Of a stretch of DNA of 64,000 nucleotides, positions 36,846 to 47,515 are shown one piece after another. A program made the translations under genes and the position numbers. The DNA is taken from the NCBI RefSeq assembly GCF_001305595.1, contig NZ_CP012401.1, forward strand, positions 930,001 through 994,000. The letters are read 5' to 3'. This DNA is from Azospirillum thiophilum (GTDB lineage: Bacteria; Pseudomonadota; Alphaproteobacteria; Azospirillales; Azospirillaceae). Under the pieces are notes generated by a model, which saw nothing but the letters and a program-made list of their open reading frames with translations, was not told where the DNA came from and searched no databases. How positions within the stretch are numbered: position 1 is the first letter of the stretch; every line of letters begins with the position of its first letter.

Positions 36846-37409
36846 TCAACCGGCTGTCTCCTCCTCGGGGCCGCCGTCCAGCGGATACTCCCGCAAGGGC
36901 TCGTACACGGCGCCGCCATTGCCGGGATGGCTGCGGTAGAGCGTGATATGCCCGACCGGCATCGGACCGGCGCGGAAGAGGGCGCGGTCGGACAGGAAGC
37001 GGCCGATGCGGTCGGCCGGCGCGTCCTTCAGCCGGGCAAGCGTGATGTGGGGGGAGAATTTCCGCTCCTCCGCCGGCAGGCCGCAGCGCACCAGCGCCGA
37101 TTCCACCTTGGCCTGCAGATGGGCCAGCGCCGCGCCGCGCTCCACCCCCGCCCACAATATTCGCGCCCGGCGCCCGCTGCCGAACACGCCGACCCCGTCG
37201 AGGGTCAGCGCGAAGGCCGGCGCCCGGACCTCTGCCAGCGCCGCATCGATGTCCATCGCCTGATCCTCCGGCACCTCGCCGATGAAGCGCAGGGTCAAGT
37301 GCAGGTTCTCGGGCTCGGTCCAGCGCGCCCCGGGCACCCCGCCCGCCAGTCCGGCGAGCCGCTGGCGGATTTCTTCCGTCAGGTCGAGGGCGACGAACAG
37401 GCGGAGCAT
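36846..37409 (-). CDS. thpR: RNA 2',3'-cyclic phosphodiesterase (2'-5' RNA ligase family)
   Basis: A LigT/ThpR enzyme of 187 residues. The two HxT/S catalytic motifs are HLTL (in NLHLTLRFIGEV) and HITL (in FSPHITLARLK). It opens cyclic phosphates at RNA ends. The ATG at 37409 is followed by the typical LRLFVALDL, and an AGAGGTG ribosome site supports it. The last bases abut the GGDEF gene convergently. Confidence 0.92.
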   Translation of the reverse strand: MLRLFVALDLTEEIRQRLAGLAGGVPGARWTEPENLHLTLRFIGEVPEDQAMDIDAALAEVRAPAFALTLDGVGVFGSGRRARILWAGVERGAALAHLQAKVESALVRCGLPAEERKFSPHITLARLKDAPADRIGRFLSDRALFRAGPMPVGHITLYRSHPGNGGAVYEPLREYPLDGGPEEETAG

Positions 37410-37444
37410 GGGGCACCTCTGGGGTTGCTGCAACGGCTGCGGAT

Positions 37445-37488
37445 TGCCCCCTCTCCCGCGAAGCGGGGGAGGGACGGGGAGGGGGCAA
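37445..37488. repeat. Dispersed GC-rich palindromic element, copy 1
   Basis: Imperfect palindrome: a CCCCCTCTCCCGC core, short loop, GCGGGGGAGGG, flanked by TTGCCCCC and GGGGGCAA. It lies between thpR and the aldo/keto reductase. Related copies occur at 41.3-41.4, 45.7-45.9 and 51.4-51.5 kb. Confidence 0.75.
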
Positions 37489-37514
37489 CCACGGCCAGCA
37501 CTTTTACCAACGGC

Positions 37515-38558
37515 TCACGGACACGGATCCGGCATGCGGTTGTGCACGGCATCGATCTCGGCCAGCACCTCGGGCGACAGGGTGAGGTCGATGGAGTCGA
37601 TGTTGGAGATCAGCGTCTCCATCGTCGTCGCCCCGATCAGGGACGAGGTGACGAAGGGTTGCTGCACCGTGAAGGCGATGGCCATCTGGTTGGGCGCCAG
37701 GCCATGGCGGCGGGCGATGTCCAGATAGGCCTCCGTCGCGGCGTCGGCATTGACGGTGGCATAGCGCGACGGCCGGTGGTCGAGCGCACGGCGGCTGCCC
37801 GGCGGGATGGCGCCGTTCAGGTACTTGCCGGTCAGCGTGCCGGCGGCTAGCGGCGAATAGGCCAGCAGCCCGACATCCTCGCGCAGCGCCACCTCCGACA
37901 GGCCGGTCTCGAAGGTCCGGTTCAGCAGGTTGTAGGCGTTCTGAATCGAGGCGATGCGCGGCAAACCGGCGGTCTCGGCGGCGCGCAGGTACCGCATCAC
38001 CCCCCAGGGCGACTCGTTGGACAGGCCGACATGGCGGATCTTGCCGGCCTGGACCAGTTCCGCCAGCGCCGCCAGCGTCTCCTCGATCGGCACATCGTCC
38101 AGCTCCGGCTTGTGCCGGTAGGTGCGGACGCCGAAGCGGTTGGTCACGCGGTCGGGCCAATGGATCTGATAGAGGTCGATGTAGTCGGTCTTCAGCCGCG
38201 ACAGGCTGGCCTCGACCGCGGCGAAGATGTTGGCGCGGTCCAGCCGCGACTTGCCGTCGCGCACCCAGCCGAAGCCGCCGGCCGGCGCGCCGATGATCTT
38301 GCTGGCGAGGATCACCCGGTCGCGCTTGCCGCGCGCCTGGAACCAGCTGCCGATCACCTGCTCCGTCTTGCCGTAGGTGTCGGCGGTGGGCGGGATGGCG
38401 TACATCTCCGCCGCGTCCCAGAAAGTGATGCCGCGGTCGAGCGCCGCGTCCATCTGGGCATGGCCTTCCGCCTCGGTGTTCTGGCGGCCCCAGGTCATGG
38501 TGCCGAGGCCGATGGCGCTGACCGACAGGCCGGTGCGGCCAAGCGGACGATACTGCAT
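37515..38558 (-). CDS. tas: Tas-like NADP-dependent aldo/keto reductase
   Basis: An aldo/keto reductase of 347 residues, closely resembling E. coli Tas: MQYRPLGRTGL, GLGTMTWGRQN, the catalytic WDAAEMYAIPP and the IHWPDR motif. The conserved AKR lysine is in ILASKIIG. Physiological substrate is unknown; Tas was named for suppression of tyrosine auxotrophy. No other metabolic genes around it. Confidence 0.9.
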   Translation of the reverse strand: MQYRPLGRTGLSVSAIGLGTMTWGRQNTEAEGHAQMDAALDRGITFWDAAEMYAIPPTADTYGKTEQVIGSWFQARGKRDRVILASKIIGAPAGGFGWVRDGKSRLDRANIFAAVEASLSRLKTDYIDLYQIHWPDRVTNRFGVRTYRHKPELDDVPIEETLAALAELVQAGKIRHVGLSNESPWGVMRYLRAAETAGLPRIASIQNAYNLLNRTFETGLSEVALREDVGLLAYSPLAAGTLTGKYLNGAIPPGSRRALDHRPSRYATVNADAATEAYLDIARRHGLAPNQMAIAFTVQQPFVTSSLIGATTMETLISNIDSIDLTLSPEVLAEIDAVHNRMPDPCP

Positions 38559-38586
38559 CCGGAACGTTCCTTATTCGAAATGATCT

Positions 38587-39738
38587 TTAGAGGAAGAGCG
38601 TCAGTACGCCGGTGTAGCCATAGAGCCGGTTGTGGGAGACCTCACCCGAAGCAAAGAATCCCGCCAGCGGCATGTCGCCGAAGGTCTCGCGGATCATCGA
38701 CAGCTCGGCGTTGGCGGCGCCGAACAGGCCGGGGCCGCGGGCGATGCAACTGACATACACCGCCCCCTTCGGCGTCGCCTTCACCCGTTTCTTGAGGCTG
38801 TCCAGCATCCGGCGCATGTCGGCGGCGGCGGTGTCGGGATCGCGCCGGGTGAACATCACCGGCTGGCCGGTCGTCACCCGCTCGGCGATGGAAATCCAGC
38901 CGGCGCGGGGATCGATGGCGATCAGGTCGCGGACCAGATAATCCTGGGTGTCGGATCCGGCGATCGGCAGCCCGGCGCAGATCAGCCCGGAGACCTGCCG
39001 CAGGTCGGCGGCGAGATCCGGCCCGATGTCCTCCTTGAAGATGTCGAGCGCCGGCCGGCCGTCGATCTCCAGGATGACGTTGTCGTCGCTGGCGGTGACG
39101 GTGTGGGTCGGCCCGATCGGGCGGCAGCCCTGGGTGTGGGCGGTGGCGACCGGAAGATTAGGCGCGAACAGCACCCCCGATACGCCGCCGTCGGTGACCG
39201 GATCGGCATCCTCGACACCGGCGGCGATCTGCGGGAACTCCCCGCGCGACGCGGTCAGCCCGCCGACCAGGAAGACGCCCGCCTCCTCGGACAGGCGGTT
39301 CACCAGCCCGGCCATGTCGGGATGGTGTGGATCGACATGAACCAGCGCCAGCGCCGCGCCATGCTTGTCCAGCCAGCCGCCCGCGCTGCGGCGCAGCGGC
39401 TCCAGCCCGTCGGTGACGGTGGGGAACAGGCGGAAACCGTCCTCCGGCAGGCGGGCGGCCATGATCGCCAGCCCCGGCTCGTCGAACAGAGCGGTTCCGT
39501 TGGCCATCACGCCGATGCCGGCGGTGCCGACCCAGTTGCGGATGCCGGTGACGCCGCGCAACAGGGTGACGATGCTGGTCGCATGCTCCGCCAGCCCGTC
39601 AGTCAGGTAGAGGAAGCCGAGGTTGCAGCCGGCGACCGGCCCCAGCCGGTCGAGGCAGGCCTTGACCGTCGGTCCCCACTCCGCCCCGGCGGCGCAGGCG
39701 GCGTGAAAGCGGATGTCGCTGTCGAGGGTAACGGTCAT
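38587..39738 (-). CDS. FIST-domain sensory protein
   Basis: A 383-residue protein with an N-terminal FIST domain (GTAGIGVMANG, VFLVGGLTAS) and a FIST_C domain (GAVYVSCIARGPGLFGAANAELSMI, PLAGFFASGEVSHNRLYGYTGVL). FIST proteins are thought to sense small ligands, perhaps amino acids, often beside signalling genes. This one stands alone, so its output is unknown. Confidence 0.87.
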   Translation of the reverse strand: MTVTLDSDIRFHAACAAGAEWGPTVKACLDRLGPVAGCNLGFLYLTDGLAEHATSIVTLLRGVTGIRNWVGTAGIGVMANGTALFDEPGLAIMAARLPEDGFRLFPTVTDGLEPLRRSAGGWLDKHGAALALVHVDPHHPDMAGLVNRLSEEAGVFLVGGLTASRGEFPQIAAGVEDADPVTDGGVSGVLFAPNLPVATAHTQGCRPIGPTHTVTASDDNVILEIDGRPALDIFKEDIGPDLAADLRQVSGLICAGLPIAGSDTQDYLVRDLIAIDPRAGWISIAERVTTGQPVMFTRRDPDTAAADMRRMLDSLKKRVKATPKGAVYVSCIARGPGLFGAANAELSMIRETFGDMPLAGFFASGEVSHNRLYGYTGVLTLFL

Positions 39739-39746
39739 GATCGGTC

Positions 39747-40517
39747 TCAGCCTCCGGTCTTTGCCGTGTTCTTCTGGATTTGGGGCAGGCCGTCGAGCAG
39801 GGCGGTGACGGAGGGCAGGATGCGCTCCACGATCACCGCAACGCCCTGGGCGTTCGGGTGCAGCCCGTCCTGCTGGATCAGCGTCCGGTCGAGCGCCACC
39901 CCGTCGAGGAAGAAGGGATAGAGCGGCAGGTCGTAGCTCTTCGCCAAGTCGGGATAGATGGCGTTGAACCTGTCGGTGTAGGGCTTGCCCAGGCTGGGCG
40001 AGGCAAACATGCCGGCCAGCAGCGTCGGGATCTTCCGCTCCGTCAGGGTCTTCAGGATGGCGTCGAGGTTGGCCCTCGCCTGATCGGGGTCGAGCCCGCG
40101 CAGCATGTCGTTGGCGCCGAGTTCGACGATGGCGGCGTCGGGCTTGTCGGCCAGCGCCCAGTCCAGCCGCGCCCGGCCGCCCGCGGTGGTGTCGCCCGAC
40201 ACGCCGGCGTTGATGACGGTGACGCTGTAGCCCTTGCCGGACAGCGCCTTTTCCAGCTGGCGGGTGAAGCCCTGCGGTTCGGCCAGGCCGTAGCCGGCCG
40301 TCAGGCTGTCCCCCAGCGCCAGCAGCTTGACCGGAGCGGCGGCGGCGCTCGTCGGAACGGTCATCGACGCCCCTGCGGCAATGGTGAAGGCCAGCACCGC
40401 GGCGGACAGGCCGCCCGAGAGGGCTGCCTTGAAGGATGCCCCGAGGGACACCGTGTTGAAAGCGCGCCGGGTCGAGCCATATGGCGATGGTCCATTCCGC
40501 TTATGCGAGATTCGCAT
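39747..40517 (-). CDS. TesA-type SGNH arylesterase/lysophospholipase
   Basis: A secreted SGNH hydrolase. The catalytic serine is in LLALGDSLTAGYGL, block II Gly in VINAGVSGDTT, block III Asn in VELGANDMLRG and the Asp/His pair in QQDGLHPNAQG. The start is uncertain. The ATG at 40517 overlaps the start codon of the divergent ABC gene and leaves a very long leader. A GTG at 40451 would give a more ordinary signal peptide (GGLSAAVLAFTIAAG). The pairing with a YbbA/YbbP system is standard. Confidence 0.88.
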   Translation of the reverse strand: MRISHKRNGPSPYGSTRRAFNTVSLGASFKAALSGGLSAAVLAFTIAAGASMTVPTSAAAAPVKLLALGDSLTAGYGLAEPQGFTRQLEKALSGKGYSVTVINAGVSGDTTAGGRARLDWALADKPDAAIVELGANDMLRGLDPDQARANLDAILKTLTERKIPTLLAGMFASPSLGKPYTDRFNAIYPDLAKSYDLPLYPFFLDGVALDRTLIQQDGLHPNAQGVAVIVERILPSVTALLDGLPQIQKNTAKTGG

Positions 40518-41283
40518 GTCCAAAGTCCAATCCTCTGCAACGTCGCCCAAATCCATCGCCCGATCCACCGGCCAGAACATCGTGGATCTCGACGACGTCC
40601 ACCTGAGATTGGACAGCGGTGCCGGACCCGTCAACATCCTGCGGGGCGTTAATCTTCAGGTGGAGGCCGGAGAACGGGTCGGCGTCGTCGGTCCCAGCGG
40701 GTCCGGCAAGTCGACCATGATGATGGTGATGGCCGGGCTGGAGCGGCCCAGCGGCGGCATCGTCCGCGTCGCCGGCCAGGACCTCGGGCACCTGAACGAG
40801 GACGGTTTGGCCCGTTTCCGCCGCCAGCATGTCGGCATCGTCTTCCAGGCCTTCCATCTGGTGCCGACGATGACGGCGCTGGAGAATGTCGCCATCCCCC
40901 TGGAGTTCGCCGGGGTGGCCGACGCCTTCGACCGCGCCCGCATCGGGTTGGAGTCGGTCGGGCTGGGCCACCGTGTCCACCATTATCCCGGCCAGCTTTC
41001 CGGCGGCGAGCAGCAGCGCACCGCGCTTGCCCGCGCCTTCGTCACCGAACCCTCTCTGCTGCTGGCCGACGAGCCGACCGGCAACCTCGATATCGATACC
41101 GGCGCCACCATCGTCAAGCTGCTGTTCGATCTGGCCGAGCGGCGCGGCACCACGCTGGTCCTCATCACCCACGACCCGAACCTCGCCGCCCGCTGCGACC
41201 GCACGGTGCGGCTGGCCGACGGCCGCATCGCCGACGACGGGCAGGCGGCAAGGCGTGCGCGCCTCCAGGCGGCGGGGGAATGA
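40516..41283 (+). CDS. ABC transporter ATP-binding protein, YbbA type
   Basis: A 255-residue ABC ATPase with Walker A GPSGSGKST, signature LSGGEQQRTALARAF, Walker B LLLADEPTG and the MacB/LolD-like NLD motif. It pairs with the large FtsX-type permease encoded after the repeat region. The YbbA-YbbP family's substrate is unsettled, perhaps lipids or esterase substrates, given the constant link to TesA. The ATG at 40516 lies in a CATG shared with the divergent esterase start. Confidence 0.92.
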   Translation: MSKVQSSATSPKSIARSTGQNIVDLDDVHLRLDSGAGPVNILRGVNLQVEAGERVGVVGPSGSGKSTMMMVMAGLERPSGGIVRVAGQDLGHLNEDGLARFRRQHVGIVFQAFHLVPTMTALENVAIPLEFAGVADAFDRARIGLESVGLGHRVHHYPGQLSGGEQQRTALARAFVTEPSLLLADEPTGNLDIDTGATIVKLLFDLAERRGTTLVLITHDPNLAARCDRTVRLADGRIADDGQAARRARLQAAGE

Positions 41284-41308
41284 GGGGGATGATGATGCAA
41301 GCGCCGGA

Positions 41309-41374
41309 TGCCCCCTCCCTCCCACGGCATCGCCGCGGGTCCCTCCCACCCCCGCCTTCGGCGAGGGAGGGGAA
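41309..41374. repeat. Dispersed GC-rich palindromic element, copy 2
   Basis: CCCCCTCCC...GCGAGGGAGGGG in the spacer between the ABC ATPase and its permease. A second, better-preserved copy follows at once. Confidence 0.65.
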
Positions 41375-41392
41375 AGCTTGCAAAGCGGCGGC

Positions 41393-41435
41393 AGTCCCCT
41401 CTCCCTCGAAGAGGGGGAGGGTTAGGGAGGGGGCA
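41393..41435. repeat. Dispersed GC-rich palindromic element, copy 3
   Basis: CCCCTCTCCCTC-GAA-GAGGGGGAGGG followed by TTAGGGAGGGGGCA. Together with copy 2 it fills the spacer between the ATPase and permease genes. Confidence 0.75.
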
Positions 41436-41470
41436 TCCGCCGCAACACGCCACACCGCCGCGAGGCTCGC

Positions 41471-44011
41471 ATGACCGATCTCCGCCTCGCCCTCCGCCTC
41501 GCCCGGCGCGAGCTGCGCACCGGCCTCAAGGGCTTCCAGGTCTTCCTCGCCTGTCTGGCGCTCGGCGTCGCCGCCATCGCCGCGGTGCAGTCGGTGTCGA
41601 GCGGGCTGCTCGACGGGCTGGCCAACGACGGGCGCTCCATCCTGGGCGGCGACGTCGCGTTGCGGCAACTCTACAGCCCGCCGACGGACGAGCAGATGGC
41701 GGCGCTCACCGCCGCCGGCCGGGTGTCGACCTCCGCCGAGATGCGGGCGATGGCGCGCGGGACCGACGAGGTCCGCGCCTCCCTGGTCGAGCTGAAGGCG
41801 GTCGACGACGTCTATCCGCTCTACGGAACCGTCACGCTGCAGGGCGGCGGCGACCTCAAGGATGCGCTGGCGAAGAAGGACGGCCACTGGGGCGCGGTGA
41901 TCGAGGCGAGCCTGTCCGACCGGCTGGGCGTGAAGCCGGGCGATACCATCCATGTCGGCGAGGGCGCCTACCGGGTCGCCGCCGTGCTGGACCGCGAGCC
42001 GGACCGCGCCTCGTCCAACGCCTTTTCGCTGGGGCCGCGGCTGCTGGTGGCGCTGCCGTCGCTGGAGGGCACCGGGTTGCTGCAACCCGGCAGTCTCACC
42101 TGGTGGAGCGCCAGGGTGGCGCTGCCGGCCGCAACCGACCTGAAGACGTGGCAGGACAACCTGCGCGCCCGCTTCCCCGACGCGCCGTGGCGGATGCGCG
42201 ATTTCACCAACGCCTCGCCGCAGATCGAGCGCTTCATCGACCGCATGACGCTGTTCCTGACGCTGGTCGGGCTGACCGCGCTGCTGGTCGGCGGGGTCGG
42301 GGTGGGCAACGCGGTGCGCAGCCATCTGGACTCGCGTGCCCGCACCATCGCCATGATGAAGTGCATCGGCGCGCCGGGCGCCCTGGTCTTCCAACTCTAT
42401 CTGGCGCAGATCCTGGCTTTGGCGTTGCTCGGTATCGTCATCGGGCTGGCGCTGGGGGCGGTGGCGCCGCTGGCGCTGGGCCGGCTGCTCGACGGCGTGC
42501 TGCCGGTGTCGGCGCAGATCGGCGTCTATCCCGGCGCCCTGGCGCTCGCGGCGCTCTATGGCGTGCTGACCGCGCTGACCTTCTCGCTCTGGCCGCTCGG
42601 CCGGGCGCGGGAGGTGCCGGCCGGCGCCCTGTTCCGCGACGTCATCGCCCCGGCGGCCGGTCGGCCGCGCACGCCCTACACCGTGGCGATGGTCCTGTCC
42701 GCCCTGGCGCTCGCCGGCCTGGCGGTGCTGACCGCGCACAACAAGCTGTTCGCCCTGTGGTTCGTCGGCGGCTCCATCGCCACCTTCATCGCCTTCCGCG
42801 CCGCCGCGACGCTGGTCACCTGGGGCGCCGCCCGCGTCGGCCAGGGAGGATTGGGCCGGGTGCGGCGTCCGGAGCTGCGGCTGGCGCTCGCCAACCTGCA
42901 CCGGCCGGGCAATCCGACCGGGGCGGTGGTGCTGTCGCTCGGCCTCGGTCTGACGGTGCTGGTCGCCATCGCGCTGATCCAGGGCAACTTCTCCCGCCGG
43001 GTGTCGGAGACCATCCCGCAGGACGCCCCCAGCTTCTTCTTCGTCGACATCCAGCGCGACCAGTTCGATCCCCTGCGCGATCTCGTCACCGGCATCCCCG
43101 GCGCCAGCAACTTCGAGGCGGTGCCGAGCCTGCGCGGCCGGATCGAGAGCGTGAACGGGCAGGAGGCCGAAAAGGCGCTGGTCAACCCGGAACAGGCCTG
43201 GATCCTGGCCGGCGACCGCGGCATCACCTATTCCGCGACCCTGCCCGAGCATTCGACCGTCACCGCCGGCAGCTGGTGGCCGGCCGACTATGCCGGGCCG
43301 CCGCTGATCTCCATCCACCAGAGCGTCGCCGACGCCTTCGGCATCGGCCCCGGCGCCACCTTGCTCGTCAACATCCTGGGCCGCAGCATCGAGGCGAAGG
43401 TCGCCAACGTCCGCGCCGCCGATTTCACCAGCATGGCGATCAACTTCACCATGGTCTTCGCCCCCGGCACGCTGGAAGGGGCGCCGCAGACCTGGATCGC
43501 CACCGTCCGCGCCACGCCGGAGGCCGAGGCGCAGGTGCAGCGCGGCGTGCTGCAGCGCTTCCCCAACATCACGATGGTGCGGGTGAAGGACGCGCTGGAC
43601 ACGGTGGCGGACATGCTGGGCCATATCGGCACCGCGGTTCGCATCGTCGCCGGCATCACGCTGGCCGCCGGCACGCTGGTGCTGGCCGGCGCGGTCGCTG
43701 CCGGACACCGCCGCCGGGTCTACGACGCGGTGGTGCTGAAGGTGCTGGGGGCGACGCGCGGCGACGTGCTGCGCGCCTTCCTGCTGGAATACGGCCTGCT
43801 CGGCCTGCTAACCGCGATCATCGCCGGTGGCATCGGAACGCTGACCGCCTGGGCGGTGCTGCGCTTCCTGATGCATTGGGAATGGAGCTTCCTGCCGTCG
43901 GCGGTCGTCACCACCGCGCTGCTCAGCACCGCGATCACGCTCGCTTTCGGGTTCTATGGTACTTGGCGGGCGTTGGGCCAGCCGTCGGCGCCGTTGCTTC
44001 GGAACGAGTGA
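41471..44011 (+). CDS. FtsX-family ABC transporter permease, YbbP type
   Basis: An 846-residue permease. One N-terminal membrane segment (FQVFLACLALGVAAIAAV) is followed by a periplasmic domain and an FtsX core (TLFLTLVGLTALLVGGVGVGNAVR). A second periplasmic domain and second FtsX core near the C-terminus follow (GGIGTLTAWAVLRFLMHWEW). Size and layout match YbbP. Its ATPase is the upstream gene, separated by the palindromic repeats. Confidence 0.92.
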   Translation: MTDLRLALRLARRELRTGLKGFQVFLACLALGVAAIAAVQSVSSGLLDGLANDGRSILGGDVALRQLYSPPTDEQMAALTAAGRVSTSAEMRAMARGTDEVRASLVELKAVDDVYPLYGTVTLQGGGDLKDALAKKDGHWGAVIEASLSDRLGVKPGDTIHVGEGAYRVAAVLDREPDRASSNAFSLGPRLLVALPSLEGTGLLQPGSLTWWSARVALPAATDLKTWQDNLRARFPDAPWRMRDFTNASPQIERFIDRMTLFLTLVGLTALLVGGVGVGNAVRSHLDSRARTIAMMKCIGAPGALVFQLYLAQILALALLGIVIGLALGAVAPLALGRLLDGVLPVSAQIGVYPGALALAALYGVLTALTFSLWPLGRAREVPAGALFRDVIAPAAGRPRTPYTVAMVLSALALAGLAVLTAHNKLFALWFVGGSIATFIAFRAAATLVTWGAARVGQGGLGRVRRPELRLALANLHRPGNPTGAVVLSLGLGLTVLVAIALIQGNFSRRVSETIPQDAPSFFFVDIQRDQFDPLRDLVTGIPGASNFEAVPSLRGRIESVNGQEAEKALVNPEQAWILAGDRGITYSATLPEHSTVTAGSWWPADYAGPPLISIHQSVADAFGIGPGATLLVNILGRSIEAKVANVRAADFTSMAINFTMVFAPGTLEGAPQTWIATVRATPEAEAQVQRGVLQRFPNITMVRVKDALDTVADMLGHIGTAVRIVAGITLAAGTLVLAGAVAAGHRRRVYDAVVLKVLGATRGDVLRAFLLEYGLLGLLTAIIAGGIGTLTAWAVLRFLMHWEWSFLPSAVVTTALLSTAITLAFGFYGTWRALGQPSAPLLRNE

Positions 44012-44156
44012 TCGCCGTGGCAGAAAGCCGCAGGAAAAAGGAATCGTGAAAGCTTTTTCATCTTGGAAAAGCGCGAACGATTCCTATTGAACCGCATTGC
44101 GGACTCGCCAATATGTCATGGCGACGGGATCACCCTATTCCACCGAGGAAACCAAC

Positions 44157-44882
44157 ATGGCAGACCCGACCTATAACCGCTTCGCGACCGCAGGCCGCGC
44201 GACAGATCGGGGATACTTCGACGAAGGCCTGCGCCAGCACATGCTGCGCGTGTACAACTACATGGGCGCCGGCCTGATCCTGACGGGCCTGGTCGCCGCG
44301 CTGGTGTCGTCCAGCCCGGCCATGATGGCGGCGATCTTCGGCACGCCGCTGAAGTGGGTGGTGATGCTGGCCCCGCTGGCGTTCGTCATGGTGCTGTCCT
44401 TCGGCATCCAGCGCCTGTCCTTCGCATCGGCACAGATGATCTTCTGGGCCTATTGCGGCGCGATGGGCCTGTCGATGTCGGCCATCTTCCTGGTCTTCAC
44501 CGGGGCGTCGATCGCGCTGACCTTCTTCGTCACCGCCGCGACCTTCCTGGCGATGAGCCTCTACGGTTACACCACGAAGGCCGACCTGTCGAAGATGGGC
44601 TCGTTCCTGATGATGGGCATCATCGGCCTGGTCATCGCCGGCCTGGCGAACATCTTCTTCCAGTCGCCGGCCCTGCATTTCGCGATCTCGGCCATCGGCG
44701 TGCTGATCTTCACCGGCCTGACCGCCTACGACACCCAGTCGATCAAGGAAAGCTACGCCGAGGGCTACGATCACGAGAGCACCGGCAAGCTCGCCCTGAT
44801 GGGCGCCCTGACGCTGTACCTGGACTTCATCAACCTGTTCCAGTTCCTGCTGCAGTTCCTGGGCCAGCGCAACAACGACTAA
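44157..44882 (+). CDS. Bax1-I (YbhL/YccA) membrane protein
   Basis: A 241-residue protein with seven hydrophobic segments and the Bax inhibitor-1 signature (TAYDTQSIKESYAEGYD) near the C-terminus. Bacterial relatives form calcium-leak or pH-sensitive channels, or bind FtsH in E. coli YccA. Which applies is unknown. The ATG at 44157 has a strong GAGGAAACC ribosome site; a terminator follows. Confidence 0.92.
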   Translation: MADPTYNRFATAGRATDRGYFDEGLRQHMLRVYNYMGAGLILTGLVAALVSSSPAMMAAIFGTPLKWVVMLAPLAFVMVLSFGIQRLSFASAQMIFWAYCGAMGLSMSAIFLVFTGASIALTFFVTAATFLAMSLYGYTTKADLSKMGSFLMMGIIGLVIAGLANIFFQSPALHFAISAIGVLIFTGLTAYDTQSIKESYAEGYDHESTGKLALMGALTLYLDFINLFQFLLQFLGQRNND

Positions 44883-44943
44883 CCCCGAGGACCGTCGCTC
44901 GGGGTCCGGCGTTGCCTTCGGACCAGGATTATCGGACAAGCCG

Positions 44944-44981
44944 CCGCCCGGAAGCCACCGCTTCCGGGCGGTTTCGTTTTC
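44944..44981 (+). terminator. Rho-independent terminator after the Bax1-I gene
   Basis: A perfect 12-base-pair stem (CCGCCCGGAAGC) with a CACC loop is followed by TTTCGTTTT. It faces a convergent gene and may serve both directions. Confidence 0.88.
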
Positions 44982-44993
44982 AGGACGCCGGTT

Positions 44994-45722
44994 TCACGAG
45001 TCGACCGTCACGTCATCGCCGACCTCGAGTCCGAGCACCCGGTCGGCACGCCCGCAATTGACCGCGATCTCGGCCAGCCCGTTCGAGTTTTCGTACCACA
45101 GCGCCTCTCCCGCCCCGACCGCCCCGAAAGTGCGGGCGCGGGCGATGCGGGTTCCGGGGACGGTCAGCACCGCATCGGCGGCCAGGGCGCCGGCCCGCAT
45201 CCCGGTCATGGCATTGCCGTACACGTCGACATAGACGATGCGCGCGAGCTCGTCCGGCCAGCCGGGCCGGTCGATGGCGGCACCCGGCAGCGGGCTGCGT
45301 TCCACCGGACGGCCGGTCGCCAGCGCGGCAGCGACGGGGGCGAACAGGTCGCGGCCGTGGAAGCTGGCGGACAGCCGATCCGGGATCCAGTCGATGGTCC
45401 AGGTGTTCAGCGACGCTGCGCGGCGGGCGACCAAGGCGAACAGCCCGTTGTCCGGCCCGACGAACCAGCGCCCGTCGGCCTCCACCATCACCGGCCGCCG
45501 GTCGGTTCCGACACCGGGATCGACGACGCAGAGGAAGACGCTTCCGGCAGGGAAGGCCGGAGCGTAGGCGGCAAGCAGGTAGGCGGACAGCTGCGGGTCG
45601 AAGGCGGGGGCGTCGGCGAACAGGTCGATCACGGGGACGCCGGGCGCGTTCTGCGCCAGCACCGCTTTCATCTGGCCGGTGTAGGGGCCGGAGAGGCCGA
45701 AGTCGGTGAAGAGCAGGATCAT
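44994..45722 (-). CDS. SAM hydroxide adenosyltransferase (DUF62)
   Basis: A 242-residue protein of the family that hydrolyses S-adenosylmethionine to adenosine and methionine. It is related to fluorinase. Signatures are ILLFTDFGLSGPYTGQMKAV, CVVDPGVGTDRRP, FVGPDNGLFALV and SFHGRDLFAPVAA. The Asp-Arg-His triad typical of the hydroxide enzymes is suggested by FHGRD. The role in the cell is unclear. It sits beside phoB but is not obviously part of phosphate control. Confidence 0.92.
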   Translation of the reverse strand: MILLFTDFGLSGPYTGQMKAVLAQNAPGVPVIDLFADAPAFDPQLSAYLLAAYAPAFPAGSVFLCVVDPGVGTDRRPVMVEADGRWFVGPDNGLFALVARRAASLNTWTIDWIPDRLSASFHGRDLFAPVAAALATGRPVERSPLPGAAIDRPGWPDELARIVYVDVYGNAMTGMRAGALAADAVLTVPGTRIARARTFGAVGAGEALWYENSNGLAEIAVNCGRADRVLGLEVGDDVTVDS

Positions 45723-45727
45723 CAGCG

Positions 45728-45792
45728 TTGCCCCCTCCCTAACCCTCCCCCGCTCTCGGCGGACCGAAGGTCCGTCCGATCGCGGGAGAGGG
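45728..45792. repeat. Dispersed GC-rich palindromic element, copy 4
   Basis: TTGCCCCCTCCC and AACCCTCCCCCGCTC on one arm and GCGGGAGAGGGA on the other, with a longer middle containing its own small inverted repeat (GGACC...GGTCC). Confidence 0.65.
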
Positions 45793-45835
45793 AACTCCGC
45801 CACTCCTTTGCATACCCTCATCCCGACAAGGATCC

Positions 45836-45881
45836 TGCCCCCTCTCCCGCGACAGCGGGGGAGGGATGGGAAGGGGGAAAT
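45836..45881. repeat. Dispersed GC-rich palindromic element, copy 5
   Basis: TGCCCCCTCTCCCGC-GACA-GCGGGGGAGGGATGGGAAGGGGG, nearly identical to copy 1. It lies just after phoB and could also end its transcript. Confidence 0.75.
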
Positions 45882-45895
45882 CGATGCAGAACCCC

Positions 45896-46600
<705 letters not shown>

Positions 46601-46691
46601 GGAGGCTCCGTTCACAGCGCGCGTCTCGACGTTAACCGGCATGGCACAGCCTTTTCAACAGGGAGGGAGGGGGCGGAGGCGTCGGCAAGGG

Positions 46692-47510
<819 letters not shown>

Positions 47511-47515
47511 GACGC

